Shown here one piece after another: positions 8,513 to 16,118 of a stretch of 64,000 nucleotides of DNA. The DNA lies in the NCBI RefSeq assembly GCF_900290195.1, contig NZ_OLMF01000004.1, positions 1,415,501 through 1,479,500 of the forward strand. Direction: 5' to 3'. The number at the start of each line of letters is the position of its first letter. Within the stretch, counting starts at the first letter, position 1. The notes beneath the pieces are model-generated. The model had not been told where the DNA came from. It did not search any database and saw only the letters and a program-made list of their open reading frames with translations. A program made the translations under genes and the position numbers. The stretch is from Anaerococcus marasmi (GTDB lineage: Bacteria; Bacillota; Clostridia; Tissierellales; Peptoniphilaceae).

Positions 8513-9691
8513 CTACTCCTCTCTTCCTTGGCTCATTGCCTTTTTATCTTCAACAGAAGCTTCACTACTTGCTTCTTCTACTTCGTAAACATGTTCTTCG
8601 TCATAAGATAGGTATTCTTCTGGAACAAGTTCTTTTTCTAAGTTCACTACAAAGTCTTGAACATTTGTTACAAGAGTTCTTACAGCTATTCCTTCTCTAG
8701 CAGCAGATACTTTTCTAACTGCGTTTTCTGTAACATCTACTGTAAAGATAAATACTGGAACAATATTGCCGTTTTCATCTACCCTATAGCTTGTAGCTGT
8801 CTCTGCAGTTGAAGCTGAGTGAAGGGTTGTAGCAAGACAAATAATAAGATTTGACTTATCTGTAGCAACTCTTACATTGTCCAAAGAATCATATACATTG
8901 CCTGTAACTTCTGGAAGTGGTCCATCATCTCTGATAGATCCAGCTAGAGTAATTGGAACTCCAAGTCTGTTTAGAGTTTTAATAAATCCATCACGAACAT
9001 TTCCTTCATTTATGAATTCATCTATAGAACCAACTTTTCTTATAGCATTTAGTGTATCCAGGTGGTTGTAGTGGCCTAGTGGATCAGATTCTTGAGTGTA
9101 GATATCTTGACCAAGAGCTGTGTTTAGATAACCACCTTCAAGGTCGTGAGTAGCCATAGCATTTCCACCAAGAAGAGCTTGAACATATCCATTTTCTGCA
9201 AGTCTTGATAGACCATTTCTTGTATCATAGTCAAATACAACAGCAGGTCCTAGAACCCAAGTGATATTTCCTTGTGCTTCTTTTTCAGCTCTAAGTAGTT
9301 CGTAAAGAAGTTTGTAGTTTGATGTATTTGATGCCTCAACAAAATCTCCTCCACGAGAAAAAACTTCCTCTGAGAAACCTTGCGCATATTTTAAAACACC
9401 TTCACTACCATCAGTCTCGCTAGCGATAACTACCTTATCACCTTTTTTAAGATTTCTAAACTCTCTTACGAATACCTTTCCATCCTCAACAACTGCAACA
9501 CAGTCTTGAGAACTTCTTTCTGGAATTTGCCAAGATCCATCAACCTTGTAATAGGTTGGCATGTGGCTTGTTAAATAAAAACCCTTTGGGCTTACACCAT
9601 CTTTTGTAACTTCTGCAGTAGTTACATCTTTAGCAGAAGCGTATTTTTCTTCCGAAAAATTAGGTGGTGTAAATAGTAAGTCTTCTCTCAT
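8513..9691 (-). CDS. TIGR00300-family ornithine cyclodeaminase-type protein
   Basis: Protein of 392 residues with the hallmark TIGR00300 segments: an N-terminal domain with FRNLKKGDKVV (78-88), then the Rossmann-like part with WVLGPAVV (145-152), LLGGNAMATHDLEGGYLNTALG (173-194), GSIRDDGPLP (251-260) and CLATTLHS (285-292). Family knowledge: the C-terminal part of cyanobacterial AgrE and archaeal homologs show ornithine cyclodeaminase activity (ornithine to proline plus ammonia); I cite this from memory. The nearby arcC/arcB genes give a source of ornithine. An acidic tail of about 40 residues after EKELVPEEYL is extra. The start ATG has AGGAGG at a good distance, and a -35/-10 pair lies upstream. 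Confidence 0.8.
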   Translation of the reverse strand: MREDLLFTPPNFSEEKYASAKDVTTAEVTKDGVSPKGFYLTSHMPTYYKVDGSWQIPERSSQDCVAVVEDGKVFVREFRNLKKGDKVVIASETDGSEGVLKYAQGFSEEVFSRGGDFVEASNTSNYKLLYELLRAEKEAQGNITWVLGPAVVFDYDTRNGLSRLAENGYVQALLGGNAMATHDLEGGYLNTALGQDIYTQESDPLGHYNHLDTLNAIRKVGSIDEFINEGNVRDGFIKTLNRLGVPITLAGSIRDDGPLPEVTGNVYDSLDNVRVATDKSNLIICLATTLHSASTAETATSYRVDENGNIVPVFIFTVDVTENAVRKVSAAREGIAVRTLVTNVQDFVVNLEKELVPEEYLSYDEEHVYEVEEASSEASVEDKKAMSQGREE

Positions 9692-9734
9692 TTAATCCTC
9701 CTAAATTTGCTAAGTAAAAAACTATCTTTATATT

Positions 9735-9763
9735 ATCATATAGGTAAATAATATATAAGTCAA
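9735..9763 (-). promoter_or_regulatory. Sigma-A-type promoter for the TIGR00300 pair
   Basis: On the minus strand TTGACT (9758-9763) and TATGAT (9735-9740) are separated by 17 bp, about 45 bp upstream of the ATG at 9691. Four or more positions of each hexamer match the consensus. Confidence 0.65.
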
Positions 9764-9888
9764 TATTAGAAACTGTAAACCTTTGCTTTATAAGTTATAA
9801 AAGCTATAAATATATAGTCAAAAAGCATCCTTTCATAAATTCTCTTTAATATTTCAATATTATTAATATTACAATTAATATATTTAAT

Positions 9889-9915
9889 TTGACAAAAGGA
9901 AATTTCGAGTATAAT
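9889..9915 (+). promoter_or_regulatory. Sigma-A-type promoter for the DUF1232 gene
   Basis: TTGACA (9889-9894) and TATAAT (9910-9915) are perfect hexamers but only 15 bp apart, shorter than the usual 16-18. The gene starts 35 bp downstream of the -10. Confidence 0.6.
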
Positions 9916-9950
9916 TAAAGTAGAAATTGATTTACCTTCAAGGAGGTTTT

Positions 9951-10214
9951 ATGAATAAGCTAATGAAAATCAAAAATTTTATCCCTGTATACTTTAGGGC
10001 AATGAAAAATAAAAATACACCAGTAATGGCAAAGCTCATGGGAATATTTGCCATAGCCTATGCTGTTTTGCCAGCTGATATGATACCAGACGTCCTTCCT
10101 TTTCTAGGAATCTTGGATGATGCGATAGTGCTTCCATTTTTAATCTATCTTACATCCAAAATGATCCCTGATGAAGTTTTAAACAAAGAGGAAGCAGTAG
10201 TTATAGAAGAATAA
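9951..10214 (+). CDS. DUF1232 (YkvA-like) small membrane protein
   Basis: Small protein of 87 residues. The segment at about 25-60, AKLMGIFAIAYAVLPADMIPD followed by PFLGILDDAIVL, is the DUF1232 signature (the LxPxDxIPDxxPxxGxxDD pattern), usually placed in the membrane; the biochemical role of the family is not established. An in-frame non-ATG start 24 bases upstream is less likely, because AGGAGG at 9941-9946 sits four bases before the ATG at 9951. The gene is monocistronic, with its own promoter and a strong terminator. Confidence 0.85.
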   Translation: MNKLMKIKNFIPVYFRAMKNKNTPVMAKLMGIFAIAYAVLPADMIPDVLPFLGILDDAIVLPFLIYLTSKMIPDEVLNKEEAVVIEE

Positions 10215-10220
10215 TTGATA

Positions 10221-10266
10221 AAGCCTCAAATTTTCTGAAAGTTAAATCAGATATTTGAGGCTTTTT
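10221..10266 (+). terminator. Rho-independent terminator of the DUF1232 gene
   Basis: Perfect 11-bp stem AAGCCTCAAAT/ATTTGAGGCTT (10221-10231 and 10253-10263) followed by T residues; it begins six bases after the stop codon. Confidence 0.9.
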
Positions 10267-10380
10267 GCTTGTCTAATAATAAAACCCAGGTATTTGCAAG
10301 AATTGCTTAGTGATAATCTTATCTCACTTAACATTCATAGCCTTATCGTCTAATAAAGCTTAGTTAAGTCCAAAAAGCAA

Positions 10381-10668
10381 TTAGAGCCAACCTGGGTAGT
10401 TTCTGTCAGAAGATATATCTTTAGCTACTCCTAAACTAATATTTTCCTTAAAGAAAGTATCTTCATCTCTATTCAATTGTAGATTAATCCTAGAAGATTC
10501 CTTATCGTAAACATCTTTACTAGCTTCTCTTAGCTTACAGTTAATCCTAAATTTCTTTCTAGATTCCAAAACAGATGGGAGTTTATTTGCTCTTTCCTTT
10601 TCAACAAATTTACTAACTCCATGATAAGATTCAAATAGGACTTGGTCAAACGATTCAAACTCTTCCAT
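10381..10668 (-). CDS. Small hypothetical protein
   Basis: Soluble-looking, strongly charged protein of 95 residues with no domain I recognise. No signal peptide or membrane helix is visible. Its start is supported by AGGAGG at a good distance before the ATG, and no larger frame overlaps it. The space upstream to the next divergent gene is about 220 bp, enough for promoters in both directions. The protein ends in NYPGWL. It stands alone between the DUF1232 gene and a small membrane protein gene, so context gives no functional hint. It could be a lineage-specific gene; coding status is likely but not proven. Confidence 0.5.
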   Translation of the reverse strand: MEEFESFDQVLFESYHGVSKFVEKERANKLPSVLESRKKFRINCKLREASKDVYDKESSRINLQLNRDEDTFFKENISLGVAKDISSDRNYPGWL

Positions 10669-10888
10669 CGGACCGTCCTCCTTTTTTATATTAAGAACGA
10701 TAGTGATATATCTTTCTTGTTATAATATTACCCAGATTTTTATAATGTAAACATTTTCTTTTTATTTTTCTGAAGATTTTTATAAGATTTCTCCTTGTAA
10801 ATATTAATAAGGGCTTTAGGGTATACGATATCTAAGAAGAATTTAAGAATTGTAATACAACAAAAAATATTTACAATAGGAGATAATC

Positions 10889-11080
10889 ATGGATAAAGAT
10901 AGAAAAAGAATATTATTAAAAATCGGACTAGCTATATTATCATTTTTTTGGGGGAATAACTTTATGAGTCCCTATGTCAATAAATCATTTTCTTATCCAG
11001 GTTTTGTTGTCTCCTTATTATTCTTTTTTACATTTTCTTTCTTTTGGGATAGAAATTTAAATAATAAAGATAAGAAATGA
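10889..11080 (+). CDS. Small two-helix membrane protein, unknown
   Basis: Protein of 63 residues with a basic N-terminus (MDKDRKRILLK), two hydrophobic segments (about 11-28 and 36-53, the second very rich in phenylalanine) and a charged C-terminal tail. It has a good AGGAG site before the ATG and a terminator-like hairpin about 55 bp after the stop. I do not recognise a family. The gene stands alone between two minus-strand genes, so neither neighbours nor motifs suggest a role beyond a small inner-membrane protein. Confidence 0.55.
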   Translation: MDKDRKRILLKIGLAILSFFWGNNFMSPYVNKSFSYPGFVVSLLFFFTFSFFWDRNLNNKDKK

Positions 11081-11134
11081 TTAAAACAGATTGGATAGAT
11101 TTAAGAATAGGCAAATTTTTTATGCATCAAGTTG

Positions 11135-11173
11135 AGCAAAGTCGAGGACTCTATCCTCTTCTTTGCTATTTTT
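11135..11173 (+). terminator. Terminator after the small membrane protein gene
   Basis: Stem AGCAAAG/CTTTGCT (11135-11141 and 11161-11167) with an inner AGGA/TCCT pair and a small internal loop, followed by ATTTTTC on the plus strand. Confidence 0.65.
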
Positions 11174-11226
11174 CAAGATTCTATATTAGATAATAGGATT
11201 TATAGATTTTTGATTTTTTCTTAATA

Positions 11227-11254
11227 GCAAAAAACTAGCGAAAAATCGCTAGTT
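11227..11254 (-). terminator. Terminator of glmS
   Basis: Perfect 9-bp stem AACTAGCGA/TCGCTAGTT (11233-11241 and 11246-11254) followed on the minus strand by a run of T residues; it starts six bases beyond the glmS stop codon. Confidence 0.9.
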
Positions 11255-11259
11255 AATTT

Positions 11260-13083
11260 TTACTCAACTGTAACAGATTTTGCAAGGTTTCTTGGCTTGT
11301 CTACATCGATTCCCTTGGCTATTGATGTGTAATAGGCCATTAGTTGGGCTGGTATTGCTGTAAGAAGCGGATAGAGGATATCCAAGGTCTCTGGAATTAT
11401 TAATATCTTATCAGTGATCTTACTCATTCTGGAGTCTTTGTGACTTGTTATGATAAATACATTGGCTCCTCTTGCCACGACTTCTTCGACATTTGATAGA
11501 GTTTTTCCTAAAAGATTCGCCTGGCTCATTATTGCTATAACTGGAGTCTTATCTTCTATTAGGGAAATTGTCCCGTGTTTTAACTCTCCTGCTGCGAAAG
11601 CCTCTGTGTGGATATATGAGACCTCCTTAAGCTTAAGAGCCGCCTCTATGGAAGTTTGGTAGTCAAGGCCACGAGCTATATAAAACAGGCTCTTTTGATC
11701 TTTTATCTCTTCTGCAAAGTCTTTTATTATCTTATCATCTTCTAGGATTTCTCTAATTTTTCCTGGAATCTCCCTTAAGCCTTCTAGAATTTCTCTATAA
11801 TAATCATCGTCTATTCTAGATAGTTTCCTAGCAAAATCAAGGGCTAGGAAATAGAGATTTAGGACTTGGCTAGTGTAGGCCTTGGTACTAGCTACAGCTA
11901 TTTCTGGACCTGCGTAGCAATATATAGACTTATCAGCTTCCCTATCCATGGATGAGGCTAGGGTATTTGTTATAAGAAGGGTCTTAGCTTTCTTTTTCTT
12001 GGCAAAGCTTAAGGCCTTTAGGCTATCTGCTGTCTCTCCTGATTGGGATATAAATATTACCAGGCTCTTCTCATCAAGGAAGGGATCATTATATCTAAAC
12101 TCTGAGGCAAGATCACAGATTACTGGAATCTTGGCAAGTTTTTCTATAAGAGCCTTGCCAACAAGGCCTGCATGGTAGGCTGTTCCACAAGCTACTATAT
12201 AAATCCTTTTAAAGTTTTCTAGATCTTCTTTATCAAATGAATCTCCATCAAGGACGACTTCGTCATTTTTTACATTTAGTCTAATAAGCTCTTCTAAGAC
12301 AGAGGCTTGCTCATTTATTTCCTTGATCATAAAATGGTCGTAGCCTGCCTTAGTAGCTGCATCAACTGACCATTCTATCTTTTTAATTTCTCTGTCTACT
12401 TTTTTATTATCTTTGTCATAGATAGTGTAGGAATCTCCCTTGATATCTACCACATCTCCATTTTCTAGATAGATAACCTCTCTGGTGTATTTTAGTAGAG
12501 ATGGAATATCGCTTGCCATCATGAAGGAATCTTCCATTATTCCTGCAACAAGAGGGCTTTCTTGTCTAATCCCAATAAGTCTATCTGGCTCGTCAGAAGA
12601 TATAATGCCACAAGCATAGGCTCCCACAAGCCTTTTGCGTGCCTTTCTTACAGCTTCTAAGAGATCTCCTTCATAATATTTTTCAAGTATTACAGCTATA
12701 ACTTCAGTATCTGTCGAAGATTTAAACTCGTAGCCTTCTTCTTCTAACTCTTTCTTAAGTTCTCTGTAGTTTTCTATAATTCCATTATGGACTACAGCAA
12801 TCTTACCATTGTTTGAAAGGTGAGGGTGGCTGTTTATATCATTGGCCTCTCCGTGAGTTGCCCATCTGATGTGGCCTATGCCGACTTTGCCTTCGATGGG
12901 ATTCTCCTCCAAGGCCTTCTTCAAATTCTCAAGCTTTCCGGCTCTTTTTACACAAGAAATCTCTCCATCATTAATCACAGCTATGCCTGCTGAGTCGTAA
13001 CCACGATATTCTAATCTTTCTAGCCCATCGATGATCACCTCTCTTGCATCAAGCTTTCCCTTATACGATACTATTCCGCACAT
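11260..13083 (-). CDS. glmS: Glutamine-fructose-6-phosphate aminotransferase
   Basis: Makes glucosamine-6-phosphate from fructose-6-phosphate and glutamine, the entry into peptidoglycan amino-sugar synthesis. The 607-residue length is typical. Residues 1-220 form the class II glutamine amidotransferase domain, with the nucleophile Cys2 (MCGIVSYKG) and the RWATHG and HNGIIENY segments. Two SIS isomerase domains follow, with SQSGETADSL near 350 and AVASTKAYTSQ near 400, and the protein ends in PRNLAKSVTVE. It is a single-gene unit with its own promoter, an upstream glmS ribozyme that would cut the mRNA when the product accumulates, and a terminator. Confidence 0.97.
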   Translation of the reverse strand: MCGIVSYKGKLDAREVIIDGLERLEYRGYDSAGIAVINDGEISCVKRAGKLENLKKALEENPIEGKVGIGHIRWATHGEANDINSHPHLSNNGKIAVVHNGIIENYRELKKELEEEGYEFKSSTDTEVIAVILEKYYEGDLLEAVRKARKRLVGAYACGIISSDEPDRLIGIRQESPLVAGIMEDSFMMASDIPSLLKYTREVIYLENGDVVDIKGDSYTIYDKDNKKVDREIKKIEWSVDAATKAGYDHFMIKEINEQASVLEELIRLNVKNDEVVLDGDSFDKEDLENFKRIYIVACGTAYHAGLVGKALIEKLAKIPVICDLASEFRYNDPFLDEKSLVIFISQSGETADSLKALSFAKKKKAKTLLITNTLASSMDREADKSIYCYAGPEIAVASTKAYTSQVLNLYFLALDFARKLSRIDDDYYREILEGLREIPGKIREILEDDKIIKDFAEEIKDQKSLFYIARGLDYQTSIEAALKLKEVSYIHTEAFAAGELKHGTISLIEDKTPVIAIMSQANLLGKTLSNVEEVVARGANVFIITSHKDSRMSKITDKILIIPETLDILYPLLTAIPAQLMAYYTSIAKGIDVDKPRNLAKSVTVE

Positions 13084-13104
13084 AGTAACCTCCTATTTAA
13101 TTTT

Positions 13105-13238
13105 TATGAGGCCACTGTATCTTCTCTGTCCACAGGATTGCTCCTGTGTTTTGTCTAATACTAGGGCTGTGAACCCAGACAGCTCCCGCCGAATTTTCGA
13201 TAACTGTCTTCCTCGTCATCCCAAAGGGATCTGGCGCT
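13105..13238 (-). ncRNA. glmS ribozyme (glucosamine-6-phosphate self-cleaving riboswitch)
   Basis: On the minus strand, about 20-155 nt upstream of the glmS start, the leader matches the ribozyme core in order: AGCGCCAGA at the 5' side, GACGAGG, TTATCGAAAATTCGGCGGG (the double-pseudoknot core) and a 3' hairpin CACAGGA/TCCTGTG (13131-13148). By homology, cleavage would fall between A13238 and G13237. The predicted promoter starts transcription about 20 nt upstream of that point. Family knowledge: binding of GlcN6P triggers cleavage and mRNA decay. Confidence 0.93.
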
Positions 13239-13262
13239 TCGTTGTTTTTACCTCATTTTTCT

Positions 13263-13291
13263 ATTATACCCTGTAAATTTGAGCAAAACAA
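13263..13291 (-). promoter_or_regulatory. glmS: Promoter of glmS
   Basis: Minus-strand TATAAT (13263-13268) has a TTGTTT -35 hexamer (13286-13291) 17 bp upstream. The -35 lies inside the T-tract of the terminator of the preceding opp operon, so terminator and promoter overlap. Confidence 0.7.
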
Positions 13292-13314
13292 AATCCTCCA
13301 GCCTAGCCGGAGGA
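13286..13314 (-). terminator. Terminator of the opp operon
   Basis: A 9-bp stem, TCCTCCAGC/GCCGGAGGA (13294-13302 and 13306-13314, one G-T pair), with a CTA loop, is followed on the minus strand by TTTTGTTTT. It lies six bases beyond the stop codon of the last small gene. Confidence 0.85.
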
Positions 13315-13320
13315 CCCATT

Positions 13321-13509
13321 TTAGATTACTAAAGCTAAAATTATAAGAGGAGAAAGTATTAACAAAACCCAAGGCATAAATACTTTCATCGCCGCAAGGA
13401 ACATAGCCAATTGATCTTTATTTTCGAGATTGTCCTTATCTAGGAGTCTCTCTTTTTCATAGATTTCTTTTTGGCTTTTGCCCTTAAATCTATCTATTGG
13501 AGCCTTCAT
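13321..13509 (-). CDS. Small single-helix membrane protein coupled to oppF
   Basis: Protein of 62 residues. Residues 1-37 are highly charged (a KSQKEIYEKERLLDKDNLENKD-type helix), and 40-62 form one hydrophobic helix running to the C-terminus. Its ATG overlaps the oppF stop codon (ATGA type), so translation is coupled, and the operon terminator follows directly. No known family was recognised. The topology of a charged cytoplasmic head and a C-terminal tail anchor, together with the tight coupling, suggests an accessory subunit of the Opp transporter. That is inference from context. Confidence 0.7.
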   Translation of the reverse strand: MKAPIDRFKGKSQKEIYEKERLLDKDNLENKDQLAMFLAAMKVFMPWVLLILSPLIILALVI

Positions 13510-15119
13510 ATAGCGCTCATTTCTTCTAGTTCTTCTTCCTTTTTAGCTTTTTCTATTTTATTTTTCTCGAAAGCCTTTTGCTTTTCTTCTTCGCTTACAT
13601 CAAGTAAGTGGCATGCCACGAAGTGGCCGTCTTCTCTTTCTTTAAGTTCTGGCTCAAACTGGGCACAAATGTCCATTGCGTATTCGCATCTTGTATGGAA
13701 CCTACATCCTTTTGGAGGTTTTACTGCTGATGGTATATCCCCCTCTATAACTTGTAGCTCTTGGCCCTGATCTACGTCTGTTCTTGGGATAGCACGTAGG
13801 AGGGCTTTGGTGTATGGATGGAGAGGATTTTCGAATATTCTCTCTGATTCACAAAGTTCTACCAAAACTCCAAGATACATTACCCCAATCCTATCTGATA
13901 TATATTTTACAACTGATAGGTCGTGAGTGATGAAAAGATAAGTTAAGTTGTTCTCATCTTTTAGGTCTTGAAGAAGGTTAATGATCTGAGATTGGATAGA
14001 TACGTCAAGGGCACTTACAGCCTCATCGCAAACTATAAAGCTTGGCTTAAGGGCTAGAGCTCTTGCTATACCGATTCTTTGTCTTTGTCCACCTGAGAAT
14101 TGGTGAGGATATCTATGAAGGAAGTAAGGAGCAAGTCCGCACTTTTCCATGGTCTCTCTAATATACTCATTGTATCCTTTTTCTTTTCTACTCTTAAAGA
14201 GTTCATGTCCTAGAACACCTTCTCCGATGATATTTCCTACAGTCATCTTTGTATCCAAAGATCCGTAAGGGTCTTGGAAGATCATTTGTAGGTCCTTTCT
14301 TAAGGCTCTCATCTCCTGGTTGTTAAGCTCAGATAGGTCGATTCCATCATCTCTCTGATCTTCAAGCTCGGCAAATCTCTCGTCATTTTCGAGACTCTTT
14401 CTGTAGGCTTCTATAGATTGATCTTTCTCTTCGATTTCTTTAGTCTTGGCAGATTTTTGGCTGATTAAGTCCTTATATCTGACATCTTCTTCTAGGAATT
14501 TTTCGTATTCTTCCCAAGTCCTTGATCTCATTTGAGTTTTTTGCTCAATCTCTTCGATCTTTTCTAGGATGCTCGCCCTTTGTTTAAGGATGTCATATTT
14601 TTCCTTAAGCATAGTAGATACCTTGTTTAGGTCATCACTTACAAGAAGTCCCCCAGCAATCCTGACCATATTTAAGTAGTTTTCCTCTAGGTCACGACGC
14701 TTAAACATAGCCTTTTCGTTAAGCTCCGCTCTTTTTTCGTCTGTATCAGCATTTTCTAATTCTTCGTAAATCTTATTTAAAGCTTCGATTTCTTCGTGAT
14801 ATTTAGGAAATTGGCTAGGAATCTTCTTGATCATATCTAGCATATAGGCTGGAGCAGTTTCTTCTATGGTCTTTCCGTAATAAAGAGTAGTTCCTTCTGT
14901 TTGATCATATATTTGTAGGAGGGTTCTACCGAAAGTAGACTTACCGCATCCAGATTCTCCTACAAGACCAAGGGTTTCTCCTTGATAGATATCTAGGCTA
15001 ATAGACTCATTAGCATGAACATACTCGCCTGGTCCCTTGTTAAATATAGACTTTTTCTTAAGAGGGAAATACTTCTTTAGATTTCTTATCTTAAATAAGA
15101 CTTTTTTATCATTGTTCAT
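13506..15119 (-). CDS. oppF: Oligopeptide ABC transporter ATP-binding protein OppF with a large coiled-coil insertion
   Basis: Cytoplasmic ATPase subunit of a peptide importer, 537 residues from the ATG at 15119; the family is normally about 310-330. Walker A GESGCGKS is at 54-61, the Q-loop MIFQDPYGSLD near 279, the signature SGGQRQRIGIARAL and Walker B FIVCDEAVSALD near 400, and the OppD/F C-terminal region with the CRFHTRCEYAMDIC cysteines follows. Between about 84 and 265 lies an insertion of some 180 residues, mostly charged and helical, placed just before the Q-loop. The start was chosen because GGAGAGGG precedes this ATG; a longer frame back to 15173 would overlap oppD by 65 bases. It overlaps oppD by 11 bases. 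Confidence 0.92.
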   Translation of the reverse strand: MNNDKKVLFKIRNLKKYFPLKKKSIFNKGPGEYVHANESISLDIYQGETLGLVGESGCGKSTFGRTLLQIYDQTEGTTLYYGKTIEETAPAYMLDMIKKIPSQFPKYHEEIEALNKIYEELENADTDEKRAELNEKAMFKRRDLEENYLNMVRIAGGLLVSDDLNKVSTMLKEKYDILKQRASILEKIEEIEQKTQMRSRTWEEYEKFLEEDVRYKDLISQKSAKTKEIEEKDQSIEAYRKSLENDERFAELEDQRDDGIDLSELNNQEMRALRKDLQMIFQDPYGSLDTKMTVGNIIGEGVLGHELFKSRKEKGYNEYIRETMEKCGLAPYFLHRYPHQFSGGQRQRIGIARALALKPSFIVCDEAVSALDVSIQSQIINLLQDLKDENNLTYLFITHDLSVVKYISDRIGVMYLGVLVELCESERIFENPLHPYTKALLRAIPRTDVDQGQELQVIEGDIPSAVKPPKGCRFHTRCEYAMDICAQFEPELKEREDGHFVACHLLDVSEEEKQKAFEKNKIEKAKKEEELEEMSAI

Positions 15120-16110
15120 TTTCTTCCCTCTCCTTTCTATTTGGATAATGACATCTGATCTTTTGGTTTTCATTTACTGAAACTAAATCAGGCATCACTT
15201 CTATACATTTTTTAGTAGCGTATTTACACCTATCTGCAAACTTGCATCCTTTTGGAAGGTTAAGTGGGTGTGGGACTGAACCTGGTATGATGTCAAGTCT
15301 TTCATTTCTATCTGATGTGATAGATGGGATTGAATTTAGTAGGGCTATTGTATATGGGTGGTTGTAGTCTGTGATATCGTGTTTGAAGATAAACTCAACT
15401 GGTGATTGCTCAACTATTTGTCCACAATACATTACTGCAACTTCATCAGCCATTTGATTTATTACACCAAGGTCGTGGGTAATAAAGAGGATTGATGTAC
15501 CAGCCTTATGCTTAAGATCATTCATTAGTCTTAGGATTTGGGCTTGGATGGTAACATCAAGGGCTGTTGTAGGCTCATCTGCTATAAGTAATTTTGGCTC
15601 ACAAGCAAGGGCCATGGCAATCATCACCCTTTGGTTCATTCCTCCAGATAACTCGAAAGGATATTGCTTGGCCACTACATGTGGATTAGGAATTTTAACA
15701 GCTGCAAGAAGCTCTTCACATCTTTTAGCTGCTTCCTTCTTATTCATTCCCTTATGGAGGATAAGAACTTCTGAGATTTGTTTTTCTACAGTAAAGACTG
15801 GGTTAAGGGAGCTCATAGGTTCTTGGAATATCATAGATATTTTATTGCCTCTGATATGCTCCATTTGGCTAGTCTTAAAGTCTGATATCTTTTCTCCATC
15901 GAATATTATCTCACCATCGTAAATCTTTTGGTTTGACTCAAACAGTTGGAGTATACTCATAGCTGTTTGACTCTTACCAGATCCACTTTCTCCAACAAGA
16001 CCCAAGGTCTTACCAGCATCGACTGTAAAAGATACGTCATTTACAGCCTTGATAAGGCCACGTCTTGTTTCAAAGTAGGTGTGTAGATTTTTTATTTCTA
16101 ATAAACTCAT
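15109..16110 (-). CDS. oppD: Oligopeptide ABC transporter ATP-binding protein OppD
   Basis: First of the two ATPase subunits of the Opp importer, 333 residues, a normal length. Walker A GESGSGKS is near residue 38, the Q-loop MIFQEPMSSLNP near 95, the signature LSGGMNQRVMIAMAL near 155, Walker B KLLIADEPTTALD, the H-loop FITHDLG, and the C-terminal oligopeptide-transporter extension with CKFADRCKYATKKC. Unlike its partner oppF it has no large insertion, so the extra coiled coil is specific to one ATPase. The gene starts eight bases after oppC and overlaps oppF, consistent with one operon. Confidence 0.95.
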   Translation of the reverse strand: MSLLEIKNLHTYFETRRGLIKAVNDVSFTVDAGKTLGLVGESGSGKSQTAMSILQLFESNQKIYDGEIIFDGEKISDFKTSQMEHIRGNKISMIFQEPMSSLNPVFTVEKQISEVLILHKGMNKKEAAKRCEELLAAVKIPNPHVVAKQYPFELSGGMNQRVMIAMALACEPKLLIADEPTTALDVTIQAQILRLMNDLKHKAGTSILFITHDLGVINQMADEVAVMYCGQIVEQSPVEFIFKHDITDYNHPYTIALLNSIPSITSDRNERLDIIPGSVPHPLNLPKGCKFADRCKYATKKCIEVMPDLVSVNENQKIRCHYPNRKEREENEQ

Positions 16111-16118
16111 TTTATAAC

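Noticed and set aside
11077-11196. 38-codon frame coupled to the end of the small membrane protein gene
   Set aside because: It contains the terminator hairpin at 11135-11167 and no recognisable protein feature.
13031-13276. Open frame of 81 codons across the glmS leader
   Set aside because: It covers the glmS ribozyme on the opposite strand; the RNA explains the sequence.
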